DNA from: Thalassia testudinum
Taxonomy: Eukaryota > Streptophyta > Magnoliopsida > Alismatales > Hydrocharitaceae
Assembly (NCBI GenBank): GCA_037157565.1
Contig: JAZHRO010000002.1
Coordinates: forward strand, 73,768,001-73,832,000
Direction: 5' to 3'
Length of the DNA: 64,000 nucleotides
Positions 10,282-23,089 of the stretch are shown piece after piece. The stretch's first letter is position 1. Each line of letters begins with the position of its first letter. Both the position numbers and the translations under genes were made by a program. The notes under the pieces are model-generated. The model was not told the DNA's origin. It worked only from the letters and a program-made list of their open reading frames with translations, and did no database searches.

Positions 10282-11621
10282 GGGGATGTTTATATGGACC
10301 TATTCAAAGAGCTTAACCAGGTCCTCCTCAGGTGCCACGGTTTTGGTTATCCTCTTTCCCTTGGTCAAGGCCTCAGGAAATGGAACCTTAGGTGGTTCCT
10401 CTATAATGGGTCCAAGTTCTTGACCTGGGATAAAGGTGTCTTGGATAATTATCCTTGGGTTAAGGTTTGTAGTACCAGGCTTGGTTGGGCTTGGATAAGG
10501 TGGGTCTTGTGTTGTTTTGCCAGTGCAGGTAGTAATAGAATTTAATCCTGCCTGGTTTTGGTTTGGAGTGGGTAGAAGAGGTGCTTGCTGCTGGTAACCT
10601 GTATATGATGTCGAAGCCTCCATCCTGTCGCGTGATGGAGTAGAAGGGGCCTGATAAACAAAGTGAGCTAGGCCTAGATTTGGGTTCATAACGCGTCTCT
10701 GGTTCGGCATGTTATTCGGATTAGGCAGAGGTTGTGAAGGAAGTGCACCAAGTTGGCGAGGATTTATCATCTAGGCAAGTTGATTGCGAACATCTGTGAT
10801 CTCGTCTCTGTGCTGTTTTTGCATAGTCGCATTCGTCTTTTGAATGTCAGCCAGAGTTTGAAGGATAAGAGTCATTTGATCTGTCTGAGTCGGCCCAGAT
10901 TGATAAGTTGGGTTAGGCCGAGGCTGAGGTTGCTGATATGGACGAGGAGCTTGTGGTCGAGGTGGATATTAAGGTCTCTGATTTTGATTATTTCCTGACC
11001 ACATGAAGTTGGGATGATTACGCCATCCAGGGTTGTAGGTGTTTGAGAATGGATCATTCTGAATGACGTTGAGGTCCTCTCAAGTCTGAGGGATCTCAGG
11101 AAAATAATAATATGAGGGTTCAGAGTTCCCCCAACTAGAGTAGGTGGATCTAGAGTTTCCTCCGTAGCCAGAATCAGATGGGGGTGGATAGGGGTCCATC
11201 CCCTGAGAAGGTTGGTGATAGATGTTGTGCATGGCCTCCCTACCAAAGGGTGGTTGTGTGTACGGGTTCTGCGCAGAGGTGGCTCATTGCAAATGTTGAG
11301 TTAGCTCATCCACCTTCTTCTCAATAATAGAGACTTTGTCCAAATGACTGGCCATCAGTTCCAAGTCGACGGAAGAGGACAGGCCCTGCGTCTCATGTGC
11401 TCCCTTTGGATTCATCAATGCACGTGCATTCATTCGGTTGAACATGCCCATGGATTCATTATTGATGGAGTTCTCGCACATATTCTTGAGAATTTCCCAC
11501 ACGGTGTCTTCATATTGACCCATGATGTTTCCTCTGCAAGTCGCATTGACGAATAATCTAATATCTTCACGGAGTCCCTGGTAAAAAGATTGCACTTGTT
11601 CCCATTTAAGAACTCCGTGAT
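10282..11621 (-). pseudogene. Athila-2 gag, C-terminal half (broken)
   Basis: The C-terminal half of the capsid/nucleocapsid protein, cut from its N-terminal half by LTR-B3. Residues next to the break read W-E-Q-V-Q-S-F-Y-Q-G-L, the end of the Retrotrans_gag core. They are followed by ENSINNESMGMFNRMNARA and Pro/Gln-rich stretches (10300-10770, 10872-11246, 11284-11621) in different frames. Stops and frameshifts separate these blocks. The apparent start just inside LTR-B3 is an accident of the insertion. Comparison with Athila-3 gag at 33653-34390 supports the call. Confidence 0.75.
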
Positions 11622-14293
11622 TGTAACGACCCGATTCCCGAGTCCCTACGAGACATGAGAACCAGACCGACTCGACTAATCCCAAGACCTAGTCGTCCAA
11701 TGAGGAAGTAACCAAAAGAGCAGTAAAATAAACCACATTCAGCATGAATATAACTAACAGTAACAAAATACAGCAGTAAGAAAAGGAACTACTACAGTAT
11801 ATACCACCACAACAGTAGAACAACAATTATAACATAACATGAAGCTACAAGTAAAGAAGTATAGAGAGTAACAAGACCTACTCACTACAGTGGAACAAAA
11901 GGGGTACAAAAAGAACTGCGGTAACTCTATTGGACCGTACTCGGCCCAGCGTCCTCTGCAGCCGCTGACCCTGGCTGCTCAACACCAGGTCCTGAAAAGT
12001 AACAAGTGTAACACGTCAGCGAAACGCTGAGTAGAGTGGCAGCTAAAAACTAAGGAAGCAGTAGAGTGTACAGTAGCTGTTATATTTTACTTTATTTACG
12101 TCCTTCTATTATCTCACGATTTATTTATTTCTCAGATCCTTCACTTGATCTCGAATGTTCCTCGTGGGAACGATCTTGATTGCAGTCTTTTTCGAAAAGT
12201 AGAAGTAACATGTGGTGCTCTCCTGGCCGGGAGAGTCCCCCGTGGTGATCCTACTCTCAGTCAACCACCCCAAGGTTGCTGACAGACGTAACGGTGACTA
12301 CGGCACGCGCGATAAGAGCATGGGTAGCTACCCCGCACTGGCACGCGGTCAGTCGTTTCCGTTAACGGGTACGCCCAAAGCACAGCACGAAACCAGTATA
12401 GGGCAGAGCCCTCTCAGTAACAGGGGTCCAACCCCTCCATAGTCCACGCACCCTCGCCTGACTACCCTGGTTTGCCCAGTGGGCCTAACAAGTCGCTTTA
12501 GGAGGCTAGCAGAACCCCGGGGCCCGTGGGGTAGCTAGTGCTCTCCCTACACTAGTAGCTCTCCTCGGTACTGCGTACGCGAGGGCCAGCAAGTCGGTGA
12601 ACAGTGGCCAAACCCACCCCGGTCTCAACCTGAGGGTGGCAAGCTCCCCTCTACACTAAGAGGTAATGTGTGCTCTCGTTGGTACCACGTACCCCAGAGA
12701 CAACACACTTCGACGTTTCACTTTCTCAGTTCCATTCTATTCTCTTTCCAGGAGTTCTACTCCTAATTCCCCGTAGGGTTCGTATTCTTTTTGTCTGGTT
12801 GTAGGTTTCACTGTTCTAGTCTTACGTTCATACAACCCATATTCTTAATCATATTTATTTATTCATAACAGGTTGCTATAAATTTACAGGCAGCTATATT
12901 TATATTCCACTAGTTTTCCAGTCCTAGGATTCATGTCGTATCCTAGGATCTATCATTCAATCTAGTTTCCAGTCCTAGGTTTCATGCAATACCCTAGGAT
13001 CTATCATTCAATCTAGTTTCTCAGTCCTAGGGTTCATGCAGTGCCCTAGACTCTATTAATTATTCCATAATTGTAACAAATTTGATTAAGTAAATTAAAA
13101 GCCACTCTACAGCTACAACGGGAGTACTGGGGGCATGGTCGGAAATCCCGCGCGCCTCCGCAATCCCCAAGACTACAATGGAACGGGATCCTAACACAAG
13201 GATCAAACACAAGGGGTTTCTCAGAACGGTATATAATTACTGTAAACGGGTAGAGGATTTTATTCTGGAAAGAACGCAACTCGAAACGCGGAAAACGGAC
13301 TCCGAACGGGCCCTAAACGGGTCGAAAACGACGAAACTGCCCAAAATCAGACGTCTGGAACCTCTTCCAGACGTCTTAAAATGTGGGTCAGAGCGTACCT
13401 TTGTTCTGTGTAGTCCCTCAGACATCCAGAAGCCTGCGGGGGCATCTGGCTTAGTTCCCAGACGTCCGATGGTCACCCCAGACGTCTGGAAGTCCTTCCC
13501 ATCGTCTGGCAATGCGGCCAGACGTCCGACTCACGTGGGATGGCGAGCCCTTGCGCCCTCCCGAGCAGAACCTGCACGCACCCACACTTGTTCTCAGTAC
13601 GACGAGTCGCAGACGAAGGCGCGGCGGATGGCCGCATGGCCGTACACGCGAAAAAGGAAGAAGATTGAAATATCTTACCGTCCAGACATCTGGACAGTCC
13701 TCCAGACGTCTTCACCGTCGTCTGGTTGGAATCCCAGACGTCTGATTCTGGAAAACTTCCAGAATCAGAGCTCGACTCGTTCTCCGCCCGTGACGCACGG
13801 CCGCGCCGCGCCCCGTCCGCCTGCTGCTCGAGCTGCAGCAGCCCCTCCGCGACACTCCACGCCCGCTGCTCCCCCACCGGCCGGCTCTAGCTGCCCCGGC
13901 AAGCTCGAGCCCTCACGGTCGAGCGTCTCTGCCCTCGCGCAACACCTCCTCCCACACACTTGCCACGACCGCTGCTGCCGCCATTCGCTCGCTCGCGCTC
14001 TCGCACCGGCTGGGAGAAGAAGAAGGGACACGGAGGAGATGAGGGTGAAAGAGAGGGGCCTTTTAAGGCCGCGCGGGGAGAGAGAGAGAAACGCCGCGCC
14101 CTGCAGGAGGAGAGAGGGAAAAAGAGGGAAGAGAGCGGCGGGTGCAGGTCTGCGCGCGCATGCACTCAGACACAACCCCGTACGTCGCAAAAATTAAATA
14201 CTAGACATCTGGAAAGGGTTCCAGACGTCTGGTCAGACGTCTGGGCCACTTCCCAGACGTCTTAAAAATCGTCTTGAGGCCGCGTTCGTAACA
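11622..14293 (-). mobile_element. LTR-B3: solo family-B LTR inside Athila-2 gag
   Basis: A 2672-bp solo LTR in minus orientation: the + strand starts TGTAACGACCCG and ends TTCGTAACA. It is flanked by the target duplication GTGAT (11617-11621 and 14294-14298), and gag reads through when the insert and one copy are ignored. It has the family features in reverse order: distal conserved part (11630-13350), palindrome blocks (13345-13520, 13680-13780 and 14200-14265), GC-rich middle and the TTTTAAGG core (about 14058). The 339-codon + strand ORF at 13178-14197 is a low-complexity product of this LTR. Confidence 0.9.
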
Positions 14294-15033
14294 GTGATGG
14301 GGGCACTTTCGCATGAGTTTCAGAAAACTATCTCATGCTTCGTGAAGTGGTTCTCCTGCTTGTTGTGTGAAATGTGTGATCTGGTGCCGTAAAGCATTTG
14401 TCCGACCAACATGGAAGAACTTTCTCAGAAACTTGGATTGAAGTCCACCCATGTATTGTTTGAACTCGTTTGGGTTTGGTACCAGTGAGTAGCTTTATCC
14501 ATGAGAGAGAACGAAAACATTTTCATGAGTAGAATATCCCGATTTTGAGCTTCTGACCTGAAGGTCTGGGCCAAATGCTTGAGTTGTTTGATATGTTGAA
14601 AAGGATCTTTAGAATTACGCCCATGGAATTTGGGAATGTAATGAATCATGTTGCGCTTGAGTTCAGTGTCAGGACCTCCAGTGGGGATTTGTACTCGAGG
14701 TTCGATTGCTACTGCAGCAGGATTGTAGTGATCTCACATCATTGGATGCTGCGGTGGGTTCACAAAGGCTTGGAATAGATCATTGAGGCGCTGGAGTTGA
14801 TTTTTGAGATTATTTTCTTCTACAGGTTGTTCCATGATGATGGATGAAGGAGAATCAGGTTCAGATGACTCAGAAGAGATATCAATAGGATTGGGTTGTT
14901 GCACAAACAAGGAGGTCGAGGCTTGGCCTCGACGTGAATGAGTGACTAAAGGAGGCCTTAAGGATGGTCTTAGAGACCTCCTCCCGAACTTGCACTGATG
15001 GAGTAGATGAGAGGTAGAATGTGATGGACCCAA
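14294..15033 (-). pseudogene. Athila-2 gag, N-terminal half (broken)
   Basis: The N-terminal half of gag. ATG is at 15033 and the start resembles the Athila-3 gag N-terminus (GRRSLRPSLRPPL, then RRGQASTSLFVQQ). The next frame block (14425-14649) has IPKFHGRNSKDPFQHIKQLKHLAQTF written here in part only: PKFHG, DPFQHIKQLKHLAQTF and the core motif DKATHWYQTQ, all typical of Retrotrans_gag. Indels shift the frame between 14650 and 14734, and LTR-B3 interrupts the gene at 14293. It would have encoded the virus-like-particle shell protein. Confidence 0.8.
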
Positions 15034-15938
15034 TCACGACACCAAAAATTTTGGATGACTATAAAGGTTTGGGGCAGATGATACCACTTAGTCAGAAAGC
15101 CGACCACCTGAGAATTACTTGGGCAGCCAGAGAGGGAGAGTTCTGTAAAGACCCCTACACGGTAGAGCACCCCCACGGGTTACAGGGTCTCCCCCACCCG
15201 ACCTCTCTTGTCACTAATGTTCCAGGTAGATCAGAATGGGGACTTGACCTTTTAAGTCTACCAGTTTTAATTAAGAGCAAGGGTGCTTAGAATTTCACTT
15301 GAACTTTAAGATGTGTTGAGTGAAAGAGTGACCTAATTTGAAAATTAGTTGACCCAAACAAGGTGGGTCAACTTCACCTATATTGTCCTTGAAAATTTAA
15401 GTCCCTCTTTTAGTGTTTAAATGATTTTAAGAGCTTGATTTTAGGGTTTTGCTTGAATAAATCAGTTCAATCAAGGTCTAGGCACATATTGTTTGGGAAA
15501 ATAATTTCTTGACTAAGTGCGTTTCTAAAAATCCTAAACTGAAATCCTTAATTGGCTCTAATTTGGTCCACTTTAATTTGTCAAAAGGTGGTATCTAGGG
15601 CTCATACAAGAATGTGATAGCCCTAGATACCTTAAAGTTTTAAGTGGGTGCACAAATCAAGATTTGTTGTCAAATAAAAATGTATCAACTTAGGCAACTT
15701 GATGAATTATCTATGGAAAGAATGCAAGTAGCCCTAATTGATTTTTTCTTTTTATCCTTTTCAGAATGAGGGGCTTAAGAGAGGGAGGTTAGAACTTACC
15801 TGCCCCTGGTGTGTTTGTTGCGCAATTTGATCTTCCTTGAATGTATCTTCTCCCCTTAAACAACCACAACAAAAGAGATATAGCAAGTTAGAATCTGAAT
15901 CAGGAATTGCAATCAAGAGTTCTAAATTATCCGTTGCT
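15034..15938 (-). other. Athila-2 untranslated leader
   Basis: This lies between gag and the primer site and is alignable by eye with the leaders at 1-750 and 35102-36051: a shared block CACGGTAGAGC, then CCCACCCGACCTCTCTTGTCACT, is present in all three (only short parts quoted). No ORF is supported. Confidence 0.75.
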
Positions 15939-15955
15939 CCCTGGTAACGGCGCCA
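15939..15955 (-). other. Degenerate primer binding site, tRNA-Asp type (Athila-2)
   Basis: The + strand reads CCCTGGTAACGGCGCCA, two C-to-T changes from the tRNA-Asp 3' end seen in Athila-1 and Athila-3. It lies three bases from the LTR start at 15959. The changes fit an old, methylated copy. Confidence 0.8.
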
Positions 15956-18159
15956 AAATGTTCGAACTCTAGGTCAGTGTTTTAAGAATATCGCGTTGCA
16001 GTATAGCCAAAATAACATTTAAATAAATAAATTTTTTACTCGAAAAAGACTCTGAGGTCAAACACAGGGAGCAATATGGAATTTAAATCTCAAGAATTGC
16101 AATTCATAATTGAGCACAATATATAAGTAAAAGTTTAAGGCAGAATGACATAAAAATCAATGATCAATGTGCAAAATGAAGAGGGTAAAATGGTGATTTA
16201 AATCACCAATTGCCCTTATACAGTAATAGCAAGTAGAAGCAAAATATCAGAGTTAATTATAGCTTTAGAAACTCAAATCAGACGTTTGAAAGTGGGATCA
16301 GACGACTTAAACGTTTGATGCTACAGTGCACTGTCTCCTTTTTCTTTCTCTGCTGTGGCACCTTCTTCTTTTCTTCTTCTTCCTTCTGCTTCCTTCTCCT
16401 TCTTCTTCTCACAAGGGAGGGGAACTTCTCAGATTGGCTAAGTGTCAGCCAATGTCTTCAGCAGCAAAACCCTCCCCTACCCTTGCATAATCTCTCCTTC
16501 CTTCTTTCTCTTAGGCTCCGCCCTCCCAGGGCCTTCAACAGGACATCGGTTAATTGGGTACATGCGCACCCGGGTCCAGGGATGCCTGCAGTGGGGTAGT
16601 AGTCGAGGAGTGCTTGCTTGGCTAGGCAAGTAAATGGGTTAGGCCAGGTCTGCGGGTAGAGGCCACGGATGAGGTGTGTGTGGGTGAGAGGGACCTCACC
16701 CCATGTTTGGAGGCAAATAGCCACCAACACTTTTACAATTTATGTGGGCGCAGGAGCTTTGCCACAACCGATGTGGGACTAATTCCACCTCCTTCCTTCG
16801 CGTGCAACTGCAGTGACTTCCTTCGTTGAATTGGCGTAGAGGCTTGGTCAAAGGGCTTCAATTGACTGCGCAAGGATGCTCCTGGAGGTAATCCGTAGTG
16901 CCTGGGATAGGCGCCTGGAACATGCAAGCATGATGAGGGTTTCAAGCAAGCTTGCGTTGTTGTGGCAATGGCTGAGGAGGCTGGCACACCTGAAATAAGA
17001 AATAAGGCCTCGTGGCCACATTAGAACAGTTCGGGAGCTTCGCCGAATGTCAGGGAATGCAACTAAGGTGGTGGTGTTACGTGCAAGTGGTTGTGGAGGT
17101 CTGTCGACCTCGCGGTTTGTGTGTGAGAGTGCATGAGTCGGGTGGGGTGGTAGAGAGGCCAATCCCCTCAATTACTTGCGGGGTTTTGGTCAGTGAGTCG
17201 AGGCGATGGTGAGGAGGGTGGAAGTGGCGTGGTTGGGTGAGTGTGGAAGCCACTAGGGCTCGCTGGAGGTCTGCCGGCGAGGTGGAAGACGGAGGGTGAC
17301 GGGGTGAGTCAGCGATTGAAACGAGGCGGAGAGGGTCTGAAAACGAAGAGGGGAAGTCGAGCTATTTAGGAGGGAGGTAGACGAAGGGGAGCGGAGTTGG
17401 CACTGGAGATGAACATGCTAAGAGGGAGGCGATCGGCGAGGATGAAGGGGAGCAGGAGCGTCGGCGGGTGCTGCGCAAAGCGGAAGAAGATAAGGATGAA
17501 GAATCTGCCATAGGTATTGTGGCTAGATGACGAGGGAAGACAAGGAGAATCGCTGGAGCTTGAAGAGCAAATTGGCCGGAGGAGGGGAGAAGAATTTGAG
17601 GGATTCTCTGGCCAAATTCAAACTTAAGGAATTCATTGTGATTTATGGAGTCTTTTATAAGTCATCAAAAGTCGGTTAGAGCTTGGGAAGCTTGGAAAGG
17701 TCGCCGGATTGGGAAATTTCTTGAGACCGAAATCTCTCATGCGTTCGCATGAGGGATTGGGTAATGGTGCGGGGTTAAAACTGATCGGTTTGATTATGTT
17801 TTATTACTCGAAAATAAAAATTCTCCAAGGTCGAACTCAGGGAGCAAAACTTGATTCTAGAAGCGTAGAAAATCACAATTTACAATAGATACTGTTTTAC
17901 AAAAGAAAGACTAAAGAAGGGAAAAAAATGTCTTCTTTTCTTCTCTCTTTTCTTCTTTTGTCTTGCTTTCTCTCTCTTCTCAGACGTATGACTCCAAGGG
18001 TCAGACACCTTAAATGTCACTTGCTACAGTAGTGCTCCTTCTCTTTTCAGCTGCTGCTGCTGGTTCTTCTCTCTGTTGCACTTTGCCTTCTCTTTCTTCT
18101 TCTTTGCATTAGGTTTTAGTTACGTCTTTATCTTCTTCTTCCTTGGCCTCTCTCTACTT

Positions 18160-20145
18160 TGATGAGAAACTCATCATGAACCCTAACTAGCATATTTTGA
18201 CCTAAATAAGTATACAAAAGCTCCTACAAAACCTAAGGAAAAGCCTAAATCAAAGGACTATAAATTTGAGCATAAAGCAACTCACAAGGGGTAAAACTGT
18301 AATTTTACCAATGCAGTACACAGACGTAATGTCTAAGGGTCTAAACACAGGTCAAATAGGCTTAATAAGAAAGAAAGTGGGATGATTTGATCTAAAAAGG
18401 GTTATAACAACTTCTAGGAATTAAATGACATTCTGTAACCCTAAAACAAATCCACTTTAATTCACAAAGTTCCAGGAAAGATAAAAATAAATTAAACCCT
18501 CTAAAATTCATGAAAAAACATCCCCTAGGATTTAGAATCTTCAATTTAGCCATTGGAACCTACCTTGATCTAGAGTGAGAACCATACCCAAATTTTTGAC
18601 CTAATTTGGGTTTTTGTGCAAATTGACTAGCTAAACATGGTCAAACCTAAAATCAAACCTTACAATTGAATTCCTTAGGTCCAAATTAGGTTTATACCAA
18701 AATTTGGACCTAAGGGAAGGCCATTTTGACCTACCTTACAAATTGGTCCTCAAGAATTACTTTTTGAACCTTTACATTTTGCCCCTCAGCTTTCCCTTTG
18801 TTCTTTGCAGGCCGGTCCCTCTACCACCCGCAGCAGCTGCCCATGCCTCCGGTGACTTTGCACGGAGGATGGCGCCGCGCAGGGTATGGGGACCGACCCC
18901 AGAAACGAGAGGGGGGTCCCCTGCATTGTCCTCTTCCGCATGGACCCCCTCCCATGCTCTGCCGGTGCCCATACCTCTCGTGCGAACCCACGAGAGGCAT
19001 GGGTCTCTTCTCCGGCCATTCTCCAGCGAGCTGCCTACGCTTCCTCCTCGAGATCTCCTCGCCAACACCTATTTAGGAAGCGGCTGGGGCTGCTGGTTGG
19101 AGAAAGCCTGTTTTGGCCAAAGAAAATCCTCAAATTTCGTCTCCTCCTCTGGCCATTCTCCCATAGGCTCCGGCGACCCCGCTCCTCTCTTGTCACCCTG
19201 CCACCATACCAGTGGCAGGGTTGCCTCCGTTGTCGTTCGTCGCGCCTTGCCATACTAGCAGGCGCCCTCCAGTCTCTCTTCCTCGTCGCCGTCATCTTCC
19301 CCACAGGGCGTCGTCTCCGGCAACGGTAGGATTGAGCCGTCCGCCTCCTACCCCCCCTTCGTCCACTTAGCTAGGTAAAAACTCGTCCTCTTTCTCCCCT
19401 CTTTACTTCCCCCTTATCAATTGTCACTTTCAACCCCTTGACAGTCACCAACCACCAACATCATCCACACCTCCGGCAGACCACCGATGAGGTGACCCCG
19501 CCATTCCATGCCTCCATCCACCTCGCCAAACCCCTCAGAAGCTCCACCATCACTCCCTGATCAGTTTCCCCATCACCATTGACCGCCAACAACTCTGCAT
19601 TCGCCCCCCAAACACACCCAACTCCACGACCACAGTAAACCCTAGGCACGCTCCCACAGGCATTCCCACGCCTCACCGACCACCTCTACACACTCGCCGC
19701 ACCTTGGCGAAGCTCCCTGAGCTTTTTAACGTGGCTGCGAGGCCGTTTTGGTGCTTTCAGGTTCCAGGGGCTCGCCGCCATTGACGAGCAGGTCAAAGCT
19801 GCTTTGCAAGCTTCTCCAGGCCGCAGCACTCCAGGTCCCCAGGTCCAGAAGGTGCGGCTCACTCTCGCGCACGCACTCAGGCCCTCAATTGGAGTTGAAG
19901 GCCTCAGCTGCTGCCCCAGTTGCTCGCGCCTTCCTCCTGCAGGTGCACGAAGAAGTAGGTGGGACTTTAGTCCCACCTCGGAAGTGGAGGCGTGCCCGCA
20001 CCTGCATAAGAGGAAAAAGTGACTTAGGCTATTCGCCTCAAGTCACACAGGGGTGTGGTCCCTCGCCCTCACTTACTCGGTCTCGTCTGCGGCACTACCC
20101 ACGCGGACCTAGCTTGCGACCCGAATACCCTGCCTGTGCACACCT
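18160..20145 (-). repeat. Left arm of the 2-kb inverted repeat
   Basis: Reverse complement of the family-A LTR body. It starts TGATGAGAAACTC (the LTR end reversed). It includes the reversed TTTGGACCTAA block (about 18700), the palindrome at 18968-19003, the reversed CCTAAATAGG element (about 19070) and the reversed GGTGTGGTCCC block (about 20050). It pairs with 20254-22256; long shared stretches suggest about 85% identity by eye. Confidence 0.75.
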
Positions 20146-20253
20146 CGCATCTCTCTCTCTCTATTTCACTCCAGGGTTCACTCTCCCAGAGCCTTAATCA
20201 GGTATGCGGGTCGGGTGATGTGCCTAGGACCAGGCGCACTGGCGTTGGTGGTG

Positions 20254-22256
20254 CGCGAGGTGTGCACAGATAGGTTAGTTGGATCCAAGTGCCAGGTCCG
20301 CAGGGGAGTGTCGCGGATGAGGGGGGGGCGAGGGACCTCACCCCTGTGTGTCTTGAGACAAATAGCCCAATTCACAAAATCAATTTAAACCGCCCGCTGC
20401 GCTCCTACGTTTATGAGATGGGACTAAATGTCCCACCTGCTTCTGCTGGCGCCCGCAGGAGGTGAGCTCCACCCAATTGGAGCAGCTGTGAGTTGCACAT
20501 GGGTTGTTCTCAGGTTGGATGCACTCGCACACTCAACGCGCATCGCCTAGACTCCTGAAGCCTTGAGTGCGCGACTTGGAGCTCGAGAACAAGCAAGCTT
20601 GCTTGCTCGTTAATGGCGAATGGAGGGTAGGATCTGCAAGACACAAAAACGGCCTTGCGGCCTTGTCAGACCATGGGAAAACCTTTGTCGTAATACGGCG
20701 AAGGTGAAGAAGGGGTCAGCTGGCCACGGGGTGACCTAGGTGTGCGTGCCCAGGTCGCCCTGTGGCTGTGAAAATGGGTGTGTTCAGGGGAAGTGTTAGG
20801 AGTGTGTGGTGGTGAATGGGAAGAGGGGTTATGATCAGTGAGTTGTGGCGGAGCTTGTGAGGTGGTTGGTGAGGTGGGTGGATGCATGGAGTGGTGAATA
20901 CACCTCGCCAATGGTCTGCCAGAGGTGGAGAAGGTGATGGTGGTCGGTGTGTGGTAGTGAATGATTTAGGAAATAGATAAGGGGGAAATGAAGAGAGGAA
21001 AAAGGGGAATAAGTCTAACCTAACTAAGTGGACAAAAGGGAGGAGAATCGACGGCTGGCTGTACCTGCTGTCGCTGGAGAAGACGATGTCCAGGGGAGGA
21101 GTGACGGCGACGACGACGGGGCTAGAGGCACGTGCGCAGGTGTTGCACTACGCGGAGGAAGGCGGTGAAGGTGGCTCTGCCACTGCTATTGTGGCAGAGC
21201 GACGAAAAAGAGGAGGAGGGCTCGCCAGAGCTCGCTGGACTCTTGACCGGAGGAGGAGACGAATTGGGGGGAAATCTTCGACCAAGTCGAGCTTGAAGGA
21301 AGCGATAGGGGTTGCCGTTCCTTAAATAGGTGTTGGCAGAGAGAGAGAGTCGCACAGAGGAGATGGGGGTACCTCACCGGAGGTATGGTCGGAAAAAGAC
21401 CCATACCTCTCGAGCGTTCGTACAAGAGGTATGGGGGCCGACAGGGCATGGGAGTCGGCCCATGCTGTAGGGGACAACGCAAGTAGTCTCCCTTTCAAAT
21501 TTGGGGCCGGCTCCCCAGGCCTACGTGGCGCCATCCTCCGCGCAAAGTCGCCGAAGGTATGGCCTGTGCAGGTGGGTGGAAGAGGGACCCGTTTGAAGAG
21601 AATGACAGGAAAGCTAGAGGGATATCTGCAAGAGTCCAAAAAGCTAAGGGTCAAAAAGTAATTGTTGATGATCATTTTGTAAAGTGGGTCAAGGCGACCT
21701 TTCCTTAGGTCCAAATTTTGGTATAAACCTAATTTGGACCTAAGGAATCCAATGGTGAGGTTGGATTTTAGGTTTGACCAAATTTGATTGGATATTTTGC
21801 ACAAAACCCAAATTAGGTCAAAAATTGGGTATGGTTCTCAATTTAGCTCAAGATAGGTTCCAATGGCCAAATTGAAGGTTCTAAACCCTAGGAAATATTT
21901 TTTCATGAATTTTAGAGGGTTTAATTGATTTTTATCTTGCCTAGAACTTTGTGAATTGAAGGTGGTTTGTTTTAGGGTTACAAAATGTCATTTAATTTCC
22001 AGATTTTGTCATAACCCTTTCCTGATCAAACCATCCCACCTTTTCTCTTATTAAGCCAATTTGATCTGTGTCTAGACCCTTAGAAATCTCGTTCATGTAC
22101 TGCAATGGTAAAATTACAGTTTTACCTCTCGTGTATTATTTTATTCTCAGATTTGCAATTCCCTGATTTAGGCTTTCCCTTAGGTTTTGTAGGAGTTTTT
22201 GTTCAATTAATTAGGTCAAAATGTGCTAGTTAGGATTCATGATGAGGTTCTCATTA
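20254..22256 (+). repeat. Right arm of the 2-kb inverted repeat
   Basis: Family-A LTR body in + orientation: GGGACCTCACCCC (20333-20345), CG-rich blocks, the palindrome at 21400-21435 and the AT-rich tail. The inner ends of the two arms meet at CCTGTGCACACCTCGCA (20129-20145) and its inverse near 20254-20272. Confidence 0.75.
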
Positions 22257-23089
22257 GGTACGTTCTAAGACTTAGGATTGGGTTCAAAAGGAAGGGAATT
22301 TCTTGATGAACTTCCCTTTCAAATTTGAAAGGGATTCATCAAGAAATCAGGGAGTTTTTCCATTTTAAGGTCGTCGGAGAAAGTAGGAATAGGATTAATG
22401 GTGGTAGGGACCTTTTTGTGAGAACGACGATAAAGTTAGGGGTCTGTTCGCAATGATTTTGAAAGTTAAGGGCAAAAATGTAATTAAACAGAACTGATTT
22501 ACAAACTCGGTCAAGATAAACTTATCTTGGGTCCAAATTTTGGTACAAACCTAATTTGGACCTAAGGAATCCAATGGTGAAGTTGGATTTTAGTTTTGAC
22601 CATGTTTGACTAAGTAATTTATGCAACAACCTAAATTAGGGCAAATGTCTGTCTATGGTTCTGTTTTGGGTCAAAATGGGTTCTGATGGTCAAATTGAAA
22701 GTTCTAAACCCTGGATAATATTTTTCTATGAATTTTAGAGGGTTTACGTGAATTTTATCCTGATCAGAACCTCAGTTAATTAAGCAGGTCTATTTTTAGG
22801 ATTTTAAAAGTCATTTAATTCTCATAACACATGCAAACCCTTTTCTGCCTGTCTTATCCCACTTGTTATCTTTTTAAGACTAATTGACCTTCATTCAACC
22901 TCTGAGAAAATCCTTGGTTGTACTACATTCATGATGAGCTGGTAAAATTGCAATTTTAGCCCTAGTTTCTTATTTTTCTTTCATAATGAATATGCAATGA
23001 CTTGTGACTCTCTAACGGTTATGTAGGAGCATGTATTGACTTAATTGGGTCAAAATAAGTCAGTTATGGCTCATGATGTGTTCCCATCA

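Larger units (their letters stand above)
17765..22256. mobile_element. Fold-back family-A LTR inserted in the Athila-2 LTR
   Basis: A 4.49-kb insert between GGTAA (17760-17764) and GGTAC (22257-22261), a target duplication with one mismatch. It begins TGGTGCGGGG, like Athila-1's LTR start, and ends CTCATTA (CTCATCA with one C-to-T). Inside are: LTR head in + orientation (17765-18159), a reversed LTR body (about 18160-20145), a spacer of about 108 bp, and an LTR body in + orientation (about 20254-22256). The net structure is one LTR carrying an inverted duplication of its distal 2 kb. No gene is present. Confidence 0.75.
8273..23089 (-). mobile_element. Athila-2: old, fragmented Athila-type element
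   Basis: A minus-strand Athila-type element seen from RNase H (left) to its 5' LTR (right). It is interrupted by LTR-B3 (11622-14293) and, inside the 5' LTR, by a fold-back LTR (17765-22256). In order from the right it holds: 5' LTR (15959-23089), degenerate tRNA-Asp primer site, leader, gag, protease, reverse transcriptase, and the start of RNase H at 8273, where LTR-B1 begins. Integrase and the 3' LTR should lie left of the window beyond LTR-B1. Reading frames are broken and RT lacks a catalytic Asp, so it cannot be autonomous. Confidence 0.85.
15959..23089 (-). repeat. 5' LTR of Athila-2, split by a nested insertion
   Basis: The LTR starts TGTTCGAACTC at 15959 and ends TTCCCATCA at 23089. 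Its first part runs to 17764 and its last part resumes after 22256. The inserted block breaks the sequence just after the palindrome at 17731-17758. Without the insert the LTR is about 2.64 kb, the family size. It includes the polypyrimidine block (16320-16420), the motif GGGACCTCACCCC (16690-16702) and the family-A AT-rich tail (22470-23089). Confidence 0.8.

Noticed and set aside
13178..14197. 339-codon + strand ORF
   Set aside because: It lies wholly inside the solo LTR-B3, has low-complexity Arg/Ala/Pro content and no recognisable domain.
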